Part shown: piece by piece, positions 20,290-31,912 of the stretch
Layout: every line of letters starts with the position of its first letter
How positions within the stretch are numbered: the first letter of the stretch is position 1
Assembly: GCF_000764305.2 (NCBI RefSeq)
Contig: NW_025942269.1
Coordinates: forward strand, 1,367 to 65,366
Source: Hyalella azteca
Lineage: Eukaryota; Arthropoda; Malacostraca; Amphipoda; Hyalellidae
DNA: 64,000 nt
Reading direction: 5' to 3'
Made by a program: the position numbers and the translations under genes
Notes under the pieces: generated by a model
The model's database searches: none
Seen by the model: only the letters and a program-made list of their open reading frames with translations
What the model was told of the DNA's origin: nothing

Positions 20290-20770
20290 TCGCGCATGTA
20301 TAAAAACTATCCTCTTTATTCATATGCAAGCGTCCCTAGCTTATAAATATAAGTGTGTACGATATGCACCTGCGTACATAGGGATGACGACTCAAAATCT
20401 TTATTCTAGGGTCGCAGAACATAGGGGCAGGAGTTGCAGAACTGGTCACTCACTATCGCGACCCCCTCATTCGGCTGTGCGTGCTCACGTCGAGCAGTGC
20501 GATGTTCCAATTTCTGATAGTGACTTAAAGGTTTTAGCTTTATTCCGGTGTTTCTGATTAGCTCATTTTAGAATCATTGTATATATTAATTAGAGGCCTA
20601 GTTTAAATTCAGTTTTTAGCTCGTACCCACTTCAAATTGTAAAAAGATACCTTCTGCCGTTTAGTTTATTTGTTATCTTGACTGTTCTAATTACTGATTT
20701 ACTTGTGTTCTACAGTTCTTGAAGTGCCGGTGGAGCTGGACTCCGAAAAACTTTCTATAAAGATATTATG
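20290..20770 (+). mobile_element. Penelope-like element fragment with GIY-YIG domain (copy 2)
   Basis: Encodes LAYKYKC, PAYIGMTTQNLYSRVAEHRG, SRPPHSAVRAHVEQC and DSDLKVLAL, then a frame break; the following bases still match copy 1 (GAGGCCTAGTTTAAAT). The GIY-YIG pattern (here AYIG), the RVAEH helix and the H...C pair match the C-terminal endonuclease of Penelope-like elements. The hammerhead region at 20,720-20,765 is mutated (GTGCCGG for CTGACGA). No reverse transcriptase part is present. Confidence 0.8.
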
Positions 20771-22009
20771 AATTTCTATGGAATTTATTTGCTTTTAAGT
20801 TTCTACTGAATATTCGATTCAAGCAAAAGAGTGTCATAATAACTTGAGCCTCTTGCAGGCTTGTAACTTTATAGTCCATATGCCACACCATAAAAATAGC
20901 ACCAAATATCGAAATAATGTAGCAATAAATTGTATCTAGAGTTCTCAAGAAATATTCTTGTGTAAAATGACCAGCACACTTATTGATTATAATAAACATT
21001 AGTTAAATAGTTTCTACGCTTTTCTGAGAATGATGGAGCAAAAGCTCCCTGATAGACTGGTAGGTTGAAATGTTCGTGAGCTGAAACATTCCGGTCACCG
21101 ACTGTTATAATTTAGTCAATGTTCAAATATTCTAAATTTAGCCTAAGCATCATTTACGCAACGTTCGTGTTTTATATGAGACTGAGTGCAATATTTAGTG
21201 ATTATATTATTGAACACTATAGAGCCTCGTTACTTATGAAAAATAAGGTACTTGCACAATGCATTAAACGCAGGCAGTAGAAGGAACCATCAGGACAACT
21301 GATCCACGATACTCCAATACAGCGATGGTTCCAAGTGCACCGAGAAGATATTTAGTTCTCATTGAGGACGATTTAGAGTCAATGTAATCGTACATCGTTC
21401 AGGGATCTTGACAACCATCACCGCATCTCACATGGTATTGCATGGAATGATAAAACAATTCAAGTAAACTAACTGATGGCAGAAATAAAACTCGCTGGCC
21501 ATATAATCCGCAAAGTAATAATTATAAATACGGAACGTTCTTATGACATGGACATTTTCAGGAACAAAATCTTACATTTCTCGACTGAATATTCATATGA
21601 AGAACTATATTTACCAACACTCATAAGCTGGACAATATAAACTGCCACTAAGGTCGTAAAAGCACATAGTCATTCAACACAAAACCAAGTCAAGTAATAG
21701 AGAACATAGAATGTGCATTACAGTATAGGTATTTGTAAATAAAACAACTCAGACGTCAGAAGATGATATATAATAAATCTAAATCTCAACCGATTATTTG
21801 TTTAGATATTTCATGACAAAAAGAATTCGTGATATTGTTCATTGAAATCACAAACACAAGACAATAACAGAAAAACTACAGCTGGGAAGGCAGGAGCTAC
21901 AGCGGTATAATTGCTGAGGTGCCCAATAATACCCAAACCCTGAGACCGTCGCAATTTTTAACCATCTTGGAGCGGCTCTCGATGAAAACTGCTTTTTATA
22001 AACACTTCT
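20771..22009. other. No identifiable gene
   Basis: AT-rich unique-looking sequence on both strands with no coding signature recognised. Confidence 0.4.
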
Positions 22010-23815
22010 GCTGCTGTGTTATGGTTATTGTTTCTTAACATTGTTACGTTTGTAGTTTCTTAGCGTTGTTATTGTTGTACTTTCTCAACATTGTTATGGT
22101 TGTAGTTTCTTAGCATTGTTATGGTTGTAGTTTCTTAACATTGTTATGGTTGTAGTTTCTTAGCATTGTTATGGTTGTAGTTTCTCAACATTGTTACGTT
22201 TGTAGTTACTTAGCATTGTTATGGTTGTAGTTTCTTAACATAGTTATGGTTGTAGTTTCTCAACATTGTTATGGTTTAAGTTTTTTTACATTGGTTGTAG
22301 TTTCTTAGCATTGTTATGGTTGTAGTTTCTCAACATTGTTACGTTTGTAGTTACTTAGCATTGTTATGGTTGTAGTTTCTTAACATAGTTATGGTTGTAG
22401 TTTCTCAACATTGTTATGGTTTAAGTTTTTTTACATTGTTTTGGTTGTAGTTTCTTAACATTGTTTTGGTTGAAGTTTCTCAACATTGTTATGGTTGTAG
22501 TTTTTTAACATTGTTACGTTTGTAGTTTCTTAGCATTGTTTTGGTTGAAGTTTCTTAACATTGTGATGGTTGTAGTTTCTTAACATTGTTTTAGTTGTAG
22601 TTTCTTAACATTGTTATGGTTGTAGTTTCTTAACATTGTTATGGTTGTAGCTTCATAAAATTATTATTGTTGTAGTTTCTTAACATTGTCATGGTTGTAG
22701 TTTCTTAACATTGTTTGGTTGAAGTTTATTAACATTGTTATGGTTGTAGTTTCATAACATTGTTATGGTTGTAGTTTCATAACATTGTTATGATTGTTGT
22801 TTCTAAACCTTGTTTTGCTTGTAGTTTTTCAACCTTGTTATGGTTGAAGTTTCTCAACATTGTTATGGTTGGAGTTTCTCAACATTGTTATGGTTGAAGT
22901 TTCCCAACATTGTTGTGGTTGTAGTTTCTCAACATTGTTATGGTTGAAGTTTCTCAACATTGTTGTGGTAGTAGTTTCTTAACATTGTAATGGTTGAAGT
23001 TTCTCAGCATTGTTACGGTTGAAGTTTCTCAACATTGTTATGGTTATAGTTTCTCAACATTGTTATGGTTGAAGTTTCTTAACATTGTTATGGTTGAAGT
23101 TTCTCAGCATTGTTATGGTTGTAGTTTCTCAACATTGTTATGGTTGAAGTTTCTCAACATTGTTATGGTTGTAGTTTCTTAACATTATTATGGTTGAAGT
23201 TTCTCAACATTGTTATGGTTGAAGTTTCTCAACATTGTTATGGTTGTAGTTTCTCAAAATTGTTATGGTTGTAGTTTCTCAACATTGCTATGGTTGAAGC
23301 TTCTAAACATTGTTATGGTTGTGGTTTCTCAACATTGTTATGGTTGAAGTTTCTCAACATGGTTATGGTTGTAGTTTCTCAACATTGTTATGGTTGAAGT
23401 TTCTCAACATTGTTACGGTTGAGGTTTCTCAACATTGTTATGTTTGTAGTTTCTCAACATTGTTATGGTTGAAGTCTCTTAACATTGTTATGGTTGAAGT
23501 TTCTCAAAATTATTATGGGTGTAATTTCTCAACATTGTTATGGTTGAAGTTTCTCAACATTGTTATGGTTGTAGTTTCTTAACATTGTTATGGTTGAAGT
23601 TTCTCAACATTGTTATGGTTGAAGTTTCTCAACATTGTTATGGTTGTAGTTTCTCAACATTGTTATGGTTGAAGTTTCTCAACATTGTTATGGTTGATGT
23701 TTCTCAACATTGTCATGGTTGTAGTTTCTCAACATTGTTATGGTTGTAGTTTCTCAACATTGTTATGGTTGAAGTTTCTCAACGTTGTTATGGTTGAAGT
23801 TTCTAGTCTGTCTGA
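22010..23815. repeat. 25-bp minisatellite, about 72 units
   Basis: Unit TTTCTCAACATTGTTATGG-TTGTAG with two main variants (TTGTAG and TTGAAG) and CTCAACA or CTTAACA. The left part is more degenerate (deletions near 22,290 and 22,430, with an internal duplication at about 22,190-22,280 against 22,335-22,430); the right part is nearly uniform. Because 25 is not a multiple of 3, the long frames it produces are artefacts. Confidence 0.95.
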
Positions 23816-25090
23816 CGCAGAAATGGGCTTGCAACAAAGAAATTTTCATATTCGACGCATAAATATTTTTCCGTCACTGCAGTTGAATCCTAAAAATCGT
23901 AGTTCTGACCTCAAACCAGCATTATGCGGCTTTTATTTACGATCAGCAAGTAACGTATAATTCACTGAAGGCGGGCGGCTTATGTGTCATTTACAGTAAT
24001 TCAGATCGTAAATTTAGTAAACTTGATGTAATTTTTGATTCCTAGAGGCCTTAAGCGTAAATGTGTGCACTGCAAATGGTTTTAACTAACTTGAATTTAA
24101 AATTTTCTAATCAATTATAAATGGGGCCGTTTTCGGCTTTTTCTGTGAGCTAAATTGACCTTTTCCTCTTGGCCTCATTTGGCAACCCTGGCTCGTACGA
24201 TAGCTTTTATCAGTGTCCGTTTGATGACTGAGGATTGAGGTAGTGATTCAGTCAGCTGATGCAGCTATCGCCTACCCACTACTACCAAACATCAATTCTA
24301 CCAGTAAACGTAAGAAAACTTTTTAGTTAGATTCTATATAGGAAGTATTGATTATAACTTAGCTAGAATTTCTGACGGTAGTGCAGTTACCCACGTGTCT
24401 GACGAATCGTTTTCATTCTATATACAGAGGGCGAGACCGTGAGTGTTTGTATCAGGCATATCATCGTTGCTGCTTGTGGTGATGATGATGGACGTTGTCC
24501 GAAGATTTTTCAGTAATTTGCACCAACTCCGGATCTGACCTACGGATTTCTCTGGGATGAAAATCGCAAATGCAGGAATAAATAAACAAAATCCATAAGA
24601 AAGTTGATAACCGACGAATGCTTACCACAACACCAAAACAAGTCACTTGCATTGATGATCATACGGCAGCCTAGCACCTGATGGTCATGCCCCGCTAGAT
24701 GAATCCATTGTTTTAAAGTTTCGAGAATGTAGGAGATGAAAAACATTGTTAATGAATCATTTTTGTTTCTGATGGTTTAACCCTTATTGTCGGATTTAAG
24801 CAAAGGTATTTGAATGAATTTTTATCACAGGCGACGTTTTAGGTTCATTTATACTGAACACCAACTTCTACAGAACAACCAACTGTACACCAATTACCTC
24901 TGGACTGAATGAATTGTATTTATTCGTCAGACACGGACTACTACGAGCGATCCTATTTGCTCTCAACTATTGAAAAATACCGAGGTTCTGTTTCTCACCT
25001 GCGGTAAAACTAGTCGTGTTTTTTCAACGCTCTATTTCCTGATTTGACTTCCATCTGAACCGTATGATATTAATGCAAATTAATATTCAC
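23816..25090. other. No identifiable gene
   Basis: AT-rich spacer upstream of the Hsp70-like pseudogene. CAACCCTGG (about 24,184-24,192) resembles, inverted, the CAGGGTTGCCAAAT piece near 13,921. Nothing else was recognised. Confidence 0.4.
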
Positions 25091-26314
25091 AGGAAGATGT
25101 CGGGCGAGGGCTGGACATGGACGCAGGCAAGTGCTGTGTTGCCAGCGTGCGCGCTGAAGCGGTGACGGTGTTGCCAAACGCTCACGGCGACAAGACAACT
25201 CCGAGTTTTGTTGCCTTCACCGACTCCCGCAGCCTCGTGGGCAGCGATGCCAGGGACCAGGCGACGCTCAACCCAACCAACACCGTCTATGGCGTCAAGA
25301 CCGTCCTTGGTAGGAGCTTCGACACGACTCTGAAAATATGACGTTTTATTTCAATGGAGATAACCAAGATCCACTGTAAATGAATGAAAACCAATTTTGT
25401 CGGATTTCCTTCCTGAATTTTTTACAGATAAGAACGGCTCTCTTGCCTTTGAAGTCGAGTACTGAAATAAAATTGTAAGGCTACGCGCGGAGGAAATAAC
25501 GGCTTCGCTCATCGCCAAGATTAAGTCGGTAGCAGAAGATAATTTGAGCAGCGAGGTCACAAACGCTGTCATCTCCGTGACGTGAATTTCAACAACGCAC
25601 CGCGACAAGCCACTTTAGATACGGCATGCATTGTATTGGCCTTAAGAATGTCACGCTGATCAACTCGACTACCGGTGCCGCCATCGCTTATTGGGACCAG
25701 AACCCCGGAGAAAAAATTGTGTAGCTGTCGTCGATTTCGGTGCAAGCTCTCTCGGCTCTGCAATAGTTTCCCTGAATAATGGAGCAATAAAAGTACAGAA
25801 AGCAGTCGGTGGCTCAACAATTAGCGGAAACTTAATATATATGTGCATGATGAAAGCCGTCATCAAATCTTTGAAGACGAGCACCAGTAAACCTTCAAAA
25901 AGCCTGAAAGATCTCTGCTGAGGTTGAGGACCGCCACAGAGAAGTTGAAACACAACTTATCACTTCTGACTCCTTCCGTGATGCAGGTAGAGTCGATATC
26001 TCATGCACGTTATCGATTTCACGAATATCATTACCAGGAAAGAAATGGAGTATGCGTGCAGGAGCCAATATACAATCCTAGAGTGTGCGTTGTGTAGATT
26101 GACCCAGTAGAGCATTGGACTAAACTGCGAATACTTGTATTGGTAAGATGCTCAAGGCGTATTTTTGCTGTTGAATCGCTAATTGCCAAAACATTAGGAA
26201 AGTCTCTCGATCACTCGCTTAGCAAAAATGAGGCAGTTTTCTGCGGCGCTGCCCTCCGAGCGGCCAAGTTGTGCTGCTCATTGACTCGTAAGACGGAGGA
26301 GATGTTGTCCAGCT

Positions 26315-26567
26315 GGGGCCGTATTATCAAAACTTCGTAAGTACGCAAAATCGACTTACGAGTGGCGTTGCTATGACAACGTAATACTAGCGGTGGTATA
26401 ATAAAAACATTAGCGCGGGAAAAATTGGCGCTGGAAAAAAATTTAGGCTTTTAGCTAAGACTAGCGTACGAAAGTTTTGATAATGCCAAAATTAGGGTGT
26501 ATTTACGTACCACAGAACTTTTTTGTCGTAAGTACAAAAAGTTACGAATCTTTGATAATCCGGCCCC
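26315..26567. mobile_element. MITE family 1, short copy, inside the Hsp70-like pseudogene
   Basis: Ends GGGGCCGTATTATCAAAAC and GTTACGAATCTTTGATAATCCGGCCCC, 253 bases, an internal-deletion derivative of 6,511-7,405. It interrupts the codons just after the NBD (after EEMLSS). Confidence 0.85.
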
Positions 26568-26682
26568 TGGAGCATTTGGTTCGCTTTAGTTTCGGAAAAG
26601 CGAATACTTGTCAAGTCTGAAATCCCTATACCAGATGAATTGAAATCAGAGCAGTCAAAGTAGACGTGGAAGTATCTAGATA

Positions 26683-26874
26683 GTACTGGGATGAACATGT
26701 TTGAGGATGTACCAGTGCTGGTCGGATAAGGGTTTGAAATCTTCGTAATTACAACAATATACGAGTAAAATCGCTCCAGCCTCAGCGATTTTGCTCGTAT
26801 TGTTGTAACTAAGAAGATTTCAAACCCTTATCCGATCAGTACTGGTACATCCTCAAACATGTTCATCCCAGTAC
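26683..26874. repeat. Fold-back inverted duplication of pseudogene sequence
   Basis: 26,683-26,775 and 26,784-26,874 are near-perfect inverted copies separated by eight bases (CCAGCCTC). The left arm is the genuine Hsp70-like SBD segment (MNMFEDVPVLVG); the right arm is its inverted copy. Only a few mismatches and small indels are visible. Confidence 0.95.
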
Positions 26875-27215
26875 GAACGCCGACAGTGGAATTTTTCAAA
26901 TTGAACTGATTTCAAATTGAGTAACACGATTTATAAACTCGAAGGCTATCACTCGATGCAATCGGGATATATGCTTGCTTGAGTCTTCATAATAATTCTA
27001 GGGAAGATGAAGCAAGACTGAAAGACAATGAAAATGCAATGAACGAACTGGAAAATTATTGCATTGACCGTAAGGTCAATGCTGCTGCCTTCAAGTTATC
27101 TGAAGAAATACTAATTTGGCATGACAATACAGCGGAGGCAACTAAACAAGATTGCAATGCGAAAAAATTAGAATTGGAAGAACACCACCACCGCAAACTG
27201 ACCGAAAAGAAAGTC

Positions 27216-28029
27216 GGCAGTCATGCCGCTGCTTCCAATAACGGCGCGGAACCTCTACCATCAATGGCTGTCACATGACCTCAGCCTGTTGGAAATTTCC
27301 GAATGTCTGAGGCAGGAAATTTTTTAGAGTTCTTTTTCTCCATACCTATTGCTGGGAATGGGTTTGTTAAGAGCGTTGTTGACTGTTAGACTTAGTGGTG
27401 TTAACATCCAGTTAATTGTTGCTCCGGCAGCATTGTATGCAAAGCCATCCATACCTAATTTCTGTTTAGTTTCAGTGAACTCACTTTGGTGTTTGTTTTA
27501 CATATTTGTGTAGAAAATAATGTTCGCGCTTTTTTAAATTAGAAGGTCGGCTCATGTAGCCAATATTTCCCAGCATTACAACAACCTGAACATCGAGTTG
27601 CATAACAAACCATAGGTAGATTAACTAGGAATCGCTCCAACCTCTGAGAATAATTTTAGGAATGTAATTCTCCGATCCTCCAGTGAATTAGCATAACTAC
27701 TTTATTTTTGGTTATAAACCTTTAGTTTACGTTTTAAAATTCAACGAATAGAAATAGAACGCTGGTAGCAAAGAAGTAAGGCTTCGCAAGTGTTGGTACC
27801 CTTGTTCTTCCTAACACTTATGTAATTTAGCGCGCGACATTTTTTCCTGGCCCAGCAGAAGCGGAATAAATAGTCTTCACAGGTTAAATGAAAGTCTATT
27901 ATCAAATTAAATCGGAAGTAGTTCGATATGTTGAAGAAATGTTTATATACCTGCAAAACCACGAACGTTCAACGTTGTAAGGGCAAATGCTTATCCTAAA
28001 TCTTATAGACGAAGGCAAAATGATAACCT
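27216..28029. other. Arm sequence without a gene
   Basis: Shared with 49,585-50,400 in inverse orientation. No coding region was recognised; the stretch at 27,216-27,280 is in frame with the pseudogene only by fusion at the duplication boundary. Confidence 0.5.
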
Positions 28030-28175
28030 GGGCCTATACTTTCAAAAAAGGTTAAGAGATCGTAAGTTCATCAGCCAATCATTGACGGCCTTGCATGCAA
28101 AATTCACCAATTATAGACAAGAAAATAGAACGTAAGTACTTACGTTCACTAAGCCAGTTTTGAAAGTATGGCCCC
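28030..28175. mobile_element. MITE family 2, left-arm copy
   Basis: Ends GGGCCTATACTTTCAAAA and TTTTGAAAGTATGGCCCC; inside is the palindromic GAACGTAAGTACTTACGTTC. The mirror copy is at 49,429-49,584. The ends resemble family 1 in their GGGGCC start but differ inside. Confidence 0.75.
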
Positions 28176-29035
28176 TGGGCTTGCTGTTACGTGCAGTTCT
28201 ATAGAAGGTGCGTTACAGCGGAGCTGGTACTATTCATTTGAGCGCTCAGGTTTGTAATGAAATTTCGCCCCCATATTTTTGGAAGTCATCTTCTAAGATT
28301 CCTGCATCACGGATGCATAGAAAGATTTCAGACCATGAGGGCTCGACGTATTAATATTTGATGTGTACCCGTGAATTTGGGAATGGCTCGCTTCAGTAAT
28401 GCATGGATAAGTGTTTTCATGAAATATTTATAATGTTGGGCGAAGAGATTCACCTTAATCGAAAATTGGGTTCCTAAAATTGGTTAGCTGGCAATACGGT
28501 AACAATCTTAAATCAGTATATACCACTAAATAGTGGTTTTAAAGCTTGCAACAAAGAGAAGTCAAATCAATTAAGGTAAGCAAGTGCATCGTGCAATCGC
28601 AGATAATGCTTTTCATTGTTTTTCCTTGGATAGTAACTATACATAATAAAGGAATTCTTTTGGAGATTTACTTAGTTATTTGAAGCCTGGTGGTAGGCAG
28701 GATTATGTTGAGCAATTGAAATGCGTGTTATTTGTTGTCACTGACATTTCTGCATGGCGCGAGGCACTAACAGATTTACATTAGATATCCATGCGGCATT
28801 ATATGGCTTCCAGACTTGAAAGTTTTCCGTATAGGATTTTTAAATTTCATAGGTATAGATTAGAATGAGTATAGGTATCTTGGATTTTATGAGTTTTTAG
28901 ATTTAATGAAACGTGCATAAATTTGAACAATTCATTAACTTGCAAATTACTTGTGTAATGTATATAGTATAATGTATATAGTCGCAATTTCAGCGCTAAT
29001 TAGGACATAGGCCTGCCGCCGATAATCAATAATTG
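28176..29035. other. Arm sequence, no gene
   Basis: AT-rich and partly mirrored at 48,600-49,428 (for example GCGGAGCTGGTACTA). No gene was recognised. Confidence 0.5.
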
Positions 29036-29227
29036 ATAACGCCGAACATTCACAGCTTGTTGCGGTCTCGAACTCTAGACTCGTTGCTTCAATTTTTGCT
29101 GTGCTTAAACGCCCGGCCTCCCCGCCGATTCTGACCAGAAACTGGCGTTCAGAGCTGGGATAGAACCCGCTTCTCACTGCTCCAATCCTGGTACACGGAA
29201 CTGTAACCACTGGGCCACCCTACCCTA
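29036..29227 (-). mobile_element. tRNA-derived SINE (family S1), copy 2
   Basis: The minus strand reads GGGTAGGGTGGCCCAGTGGT (A-box region) and GGGTTCTATCCC (B box), then a body matching 11,786-12,006. Absent from the right arm near 48,600-48,700, so it was inserted after the inverted duplication or lost there. Confidence 0.7.
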
Positions 29228-29350
29228 CTTATAGGAAAATCTCTAATCAATACTACTTACAGGCAAACCAATACGTGAACTATACTACTTATATAGGCAA
29301 ACCTATAATCCTACTTATAGGCAAACCTGTGATCCTACTTATAGGCAAAT
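29224..29350. repeat. Short tandem repeat CTACTTATAGGCAAACC
   Basis: Five or so imperfect units of 17-22 bases directly after the SINE head; possibly grown from the SINE insertion site. Confidence 0.65.
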
Positions 29351-29584
29351 CCGGGGAAAACTTCCAATGATGTTGCCAAAAGCAGTTGATATCGCAATTA
29401 TTATGCAATTATAATTGCAAGAGTTACAAACTAGTGCAGTTATTTCATGCTCTAACATGTTACTCAGTTCCACAGAAATTAAAGTGCTCCAATCAGAATG
29501 ACAAGACTCTCGATGTAACTTCGAGACAACTTGTTTTAGAAGAAAAATTATAGACATTAATCCAGCAAACTAGAACAGAGGTGA

Positions 29585-29623
29585 GCTAATACACTTTTAT
29601 ACAGTAACTTTGACGCCTTCAAG
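29585..29623 (+). promoter_or_regulatory. Probable 3' splice site before Hsp70 copy A
   Basis: ACACTTTTATACAG ends at 29,604, 19 bases before the ATG. Copy B has TTTTAATTACAG at the same place, and the fragment at 11,066-11,209 has CCATAATTTCAG. The following bases (ACGCCTTCAAG-ATGG) are identical in A and B, fitting a short 5'-UTR exon part. Confidence 0.45.
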
Positions 29624-31224
29624 ATGGCTACGAATAAAGACTACGCAATCGGCATCGACTTGGGCACGAGTAACTCGTGCGTGGGAGTCGTCAGGAACGG
29701 GCGCGTGGAGATCATCGCCGACGAGCGAGGTAGTCGCCTCACGCCGTCGTTTGTTGCGTTCACTGAAGATGAACGACTTATTGGCGAGTCGGCCAAGCTT
29801 CAGCGCACTGAAAATCCTGCCAACACAGTATACGAAGTGAAGAGACTCATCGGTCGTAAGTTCAGCGATGAAGCAGTGCAGAATAAACTCCCTCACTGGC
29901 CATACCGCGTCGTCAACGCCAGCGGCAACCCCAAAATCTGCGTTCAATATCTCGAAGAGGAAAAATTTTTCACCCCAGAAGAGATTTCAGCGATGGTGCT
30001 GTCCAAAATGAAAGAAATCGCCCAAATATTCCTTGGATGTGAAGTTAGGAAGGCGGTCATTACTGTACCTGCGTACTTTACGGACTCTCAAAGACAGGCT
30101 ACAATTGATGCTGGTACCATTGCGGGTCTTGAGGTACTGAAAATCCTCAATGAACCTACCGCTGCCGCCATTGCCTACGGGGAAGACACGATCGTCGCCT
30201 ATGAGACAAACATTCTGGTCTTCGACTTCGGCGGCGGGACTTTTGATGTAGCGGTTCTGAAAATGAAGAAAGAAAACTACGAAGTCAAATCTGTTGAGGG
30301 GAATAGCCAGCTTGGAGGAGGGGACATAGACTGTCGCGTTGGTAAATTTTTGATAAATTCAAGGAGAGAACAGGGCTGGATGTATCTAATGAAATGAAAG
30401 TTCAAGCAAAAATTGTCAAAGCTGCCGAACAGACAAAGATCAATTTGTCAGTTCGGAAGCAGGACAAAGTTCAAATAGAGAGCTTGAGTAATGGGCAAGA
30501 TTTCATCTTTGTTTTGACCCGAATCAGGTTTGAATTACTTTGCGAAGATATTTTTACAGAAACTATGCAGTGTGTGGACAGAGCGATTACCAATGCGGGG
30601 CTTACAACAAACGAAATTCACGAAGTAGTCATAGTCGGCGGTTCCAGTTGGATTCCCAAGCTCAGAAAAATGCTAGAAGAAAAATTTCCAAACAAGGAAA
30701 TCAAAAGGACGATCAACCCTGCGGAAGCTGTTGCTTATGGCGCAGCTGTCCAGGCAGCCATGCTCAACAACGACCGAAGTGTTAAACACATTCAGCTGAC
30801 AGATGTGACCCCGCTGTCCCTTGGCAAGGCTATTATTGGTGATAAAATGAGCATCATTATCAAACGAAACTCTAAGATACCGGTCGAATGCACTAGGAAT
30901 TACACTACTGTCGAAGATTATCAAAAATTCGTATTAATCAAAGTTTACGAAGGCGAAAGTGCAGTTGCCTCGAGGAACAATTTATTGGGGGAGTTCAGGG
31001 TTGAAGGGATCGAAGTGGCCCTGGCTGGGGTACCCTCAATCGATGTAACTTTTTCCCTAGACAAAAACGGGATATTGAGTGCTACTGGCGTGGACCGGAA
31101 GACTGGAGCCCGAGGTCAAGTTACCATCTCCATTAATAAAGGACGTCTCAAAAAGGAGGACATTAAGAGAATGATTGTAGAAATGAAGGACATGGAAAAG
31201 CTAGAGATTCATAGCCATGCTTAG
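29624..31224 (+). pseudogene. Canonical Hsp70, copy A (frameshifted)
   Basis: The first frame (257 codons from ATG 29,624) has [15 protein letters not shown], the catalytic Lys of [36 protein letters not shown] and GGGDID. A four-base deletion (GATA) near 30,356, compared with copy B, shifts the frame. The second frame (from 30,394) continues with VGGSSWIPKLRKML, NPAEAVAYGAAVQAAML, the SBD (DVTPLSLGKAIIG, KVYEGESAVASRNNLLGEF, GILSATGVDRKTGARGQVTI) and the first lid helix, and stops at 31,224. An Hsp70 would normally be about 640 residues and cytosolic forms end in EEVD; neither holds here. It has no introns. Most likely a recently disabled copy; an assembly error at the deletion cannot be excluded. 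Confidence 0.85.
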
Positions 31225-31228
31225 ATGA

Positions 31229-31486
31229 ATGATTTTGCTTAAGTGGTATCGTCGATCGCATAAAAGAAGTCTTCTAGAAAAGCTCAAAAAAGAAAGTCCC
31301 AAGAGTTTACGATGTATTAATAAGGCTGTGCAACGAGTCGAGGCTTGGTCGGAGTATCACGACTATGCAACCAATGCGGTTGCATCGAGACTTTCTCTGA
31401 ACTCCTGGCTGACTTTACCATCTAATTACTTTTTTTGCAACTTTACAGCAGCACATGAAATGCTAAAGCAGTCCGGCTGGTGAATT
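31229..31486 (+). pseudogene. Lid remnant of Hsp70 copy A
   Basis: Out of frame with the preceding stop but similar to an Hsp70 lid: INKAVQRVEAWSEYHDYATN, corresponding to the helix with the conserved Trp (family pattern like EVIxWLD). Copy B holds the same region at 46,550-46,718. Confidence 0.65.
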
Positions 31487-31557
31487 TATCGCTTGGAACC
31501 CTTCTATTTTGCTGTTTTCTTTAAGCATTATGCAGTAATTCAATTGTAACTAGTTAT

Positions 31558-31563
31558 AATAAA
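31558..31563 (+). terminator. Polyadenylation signal AATAAA of Hsp70 copy A
   Basis: AATAAAGTTGCCT about 75 bases after the lid remnant. It is conserved at the mirror position in copy B (46,410-46,415, minus strand), so it probably marks the ancestral 3' end. Confidence 0.6.
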
Positions 31564-31912
31564 GTTGCCTTCCCATCCTAAATTGTTTCGTGCCATCTTT
31601 TGTCCGATTACTGCTTGTTACGAGATGACATCAGTGTTATTTGTTTTCCGTTTCTATGCTAGATTAGTCCAATAGCGGTTTGTTTCGCGATAGCCGTGCT
31701 TAGTCCAAGATTCTTAAAAATCTGCCCAATTTTTGTAAGGCATTATTCGTAAATAGAATTTTAAATCGGCACGATAAATTATGACTAGCATTCCGGTTAA
31801 GGAGGTACGTCTGCATTCCGGTTAAGCAGGCTCGAGCTTCAGGTTCAGTATGATAATGGTATGTTGACCAGTATGGTTGTAGCCGTGCTATTCGTCCGTC
31901 TTTTGGTTACCA

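Larger units (their letters stand above)
25097..27215 (+). pseudogene. Decayed divergent Hsp70-like gene (copy 4)
   Basis: Starts CAG-GAAG-ATG like the intact paralogues, but a deletion shifts the frame at once; the conserved part resumes as GKCCVASVRAEAVTVLPNAH. Later fragments are VDFGASSLGSAIVS with NNGAIKVQKAVGG (25,730-25,815), FAVESLIAKTLGKSLDHSL (about 26,160-26,220), an SBD-beta piece with IPIPDELK and MNMFEDVPVLVG (26,590-26,735), and a lid piece (NENAMNELENYCID, AAAFKLSEEILIWHDNTAEA; 26,985-27,180). There are multiple frameshifts and stops, a MITE insertion (26,315-26,567) and a fold-back (26,683-26,874). Clearly non-functional. Confidence 0.9.

Noticed and set aside
22994..23960. 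Series of plus-strand frames with repeating SQHCYGCSFSTLLWLKF
   Set aside because: Product of the 25-bp non-coding minisatellite read in rotating frames.
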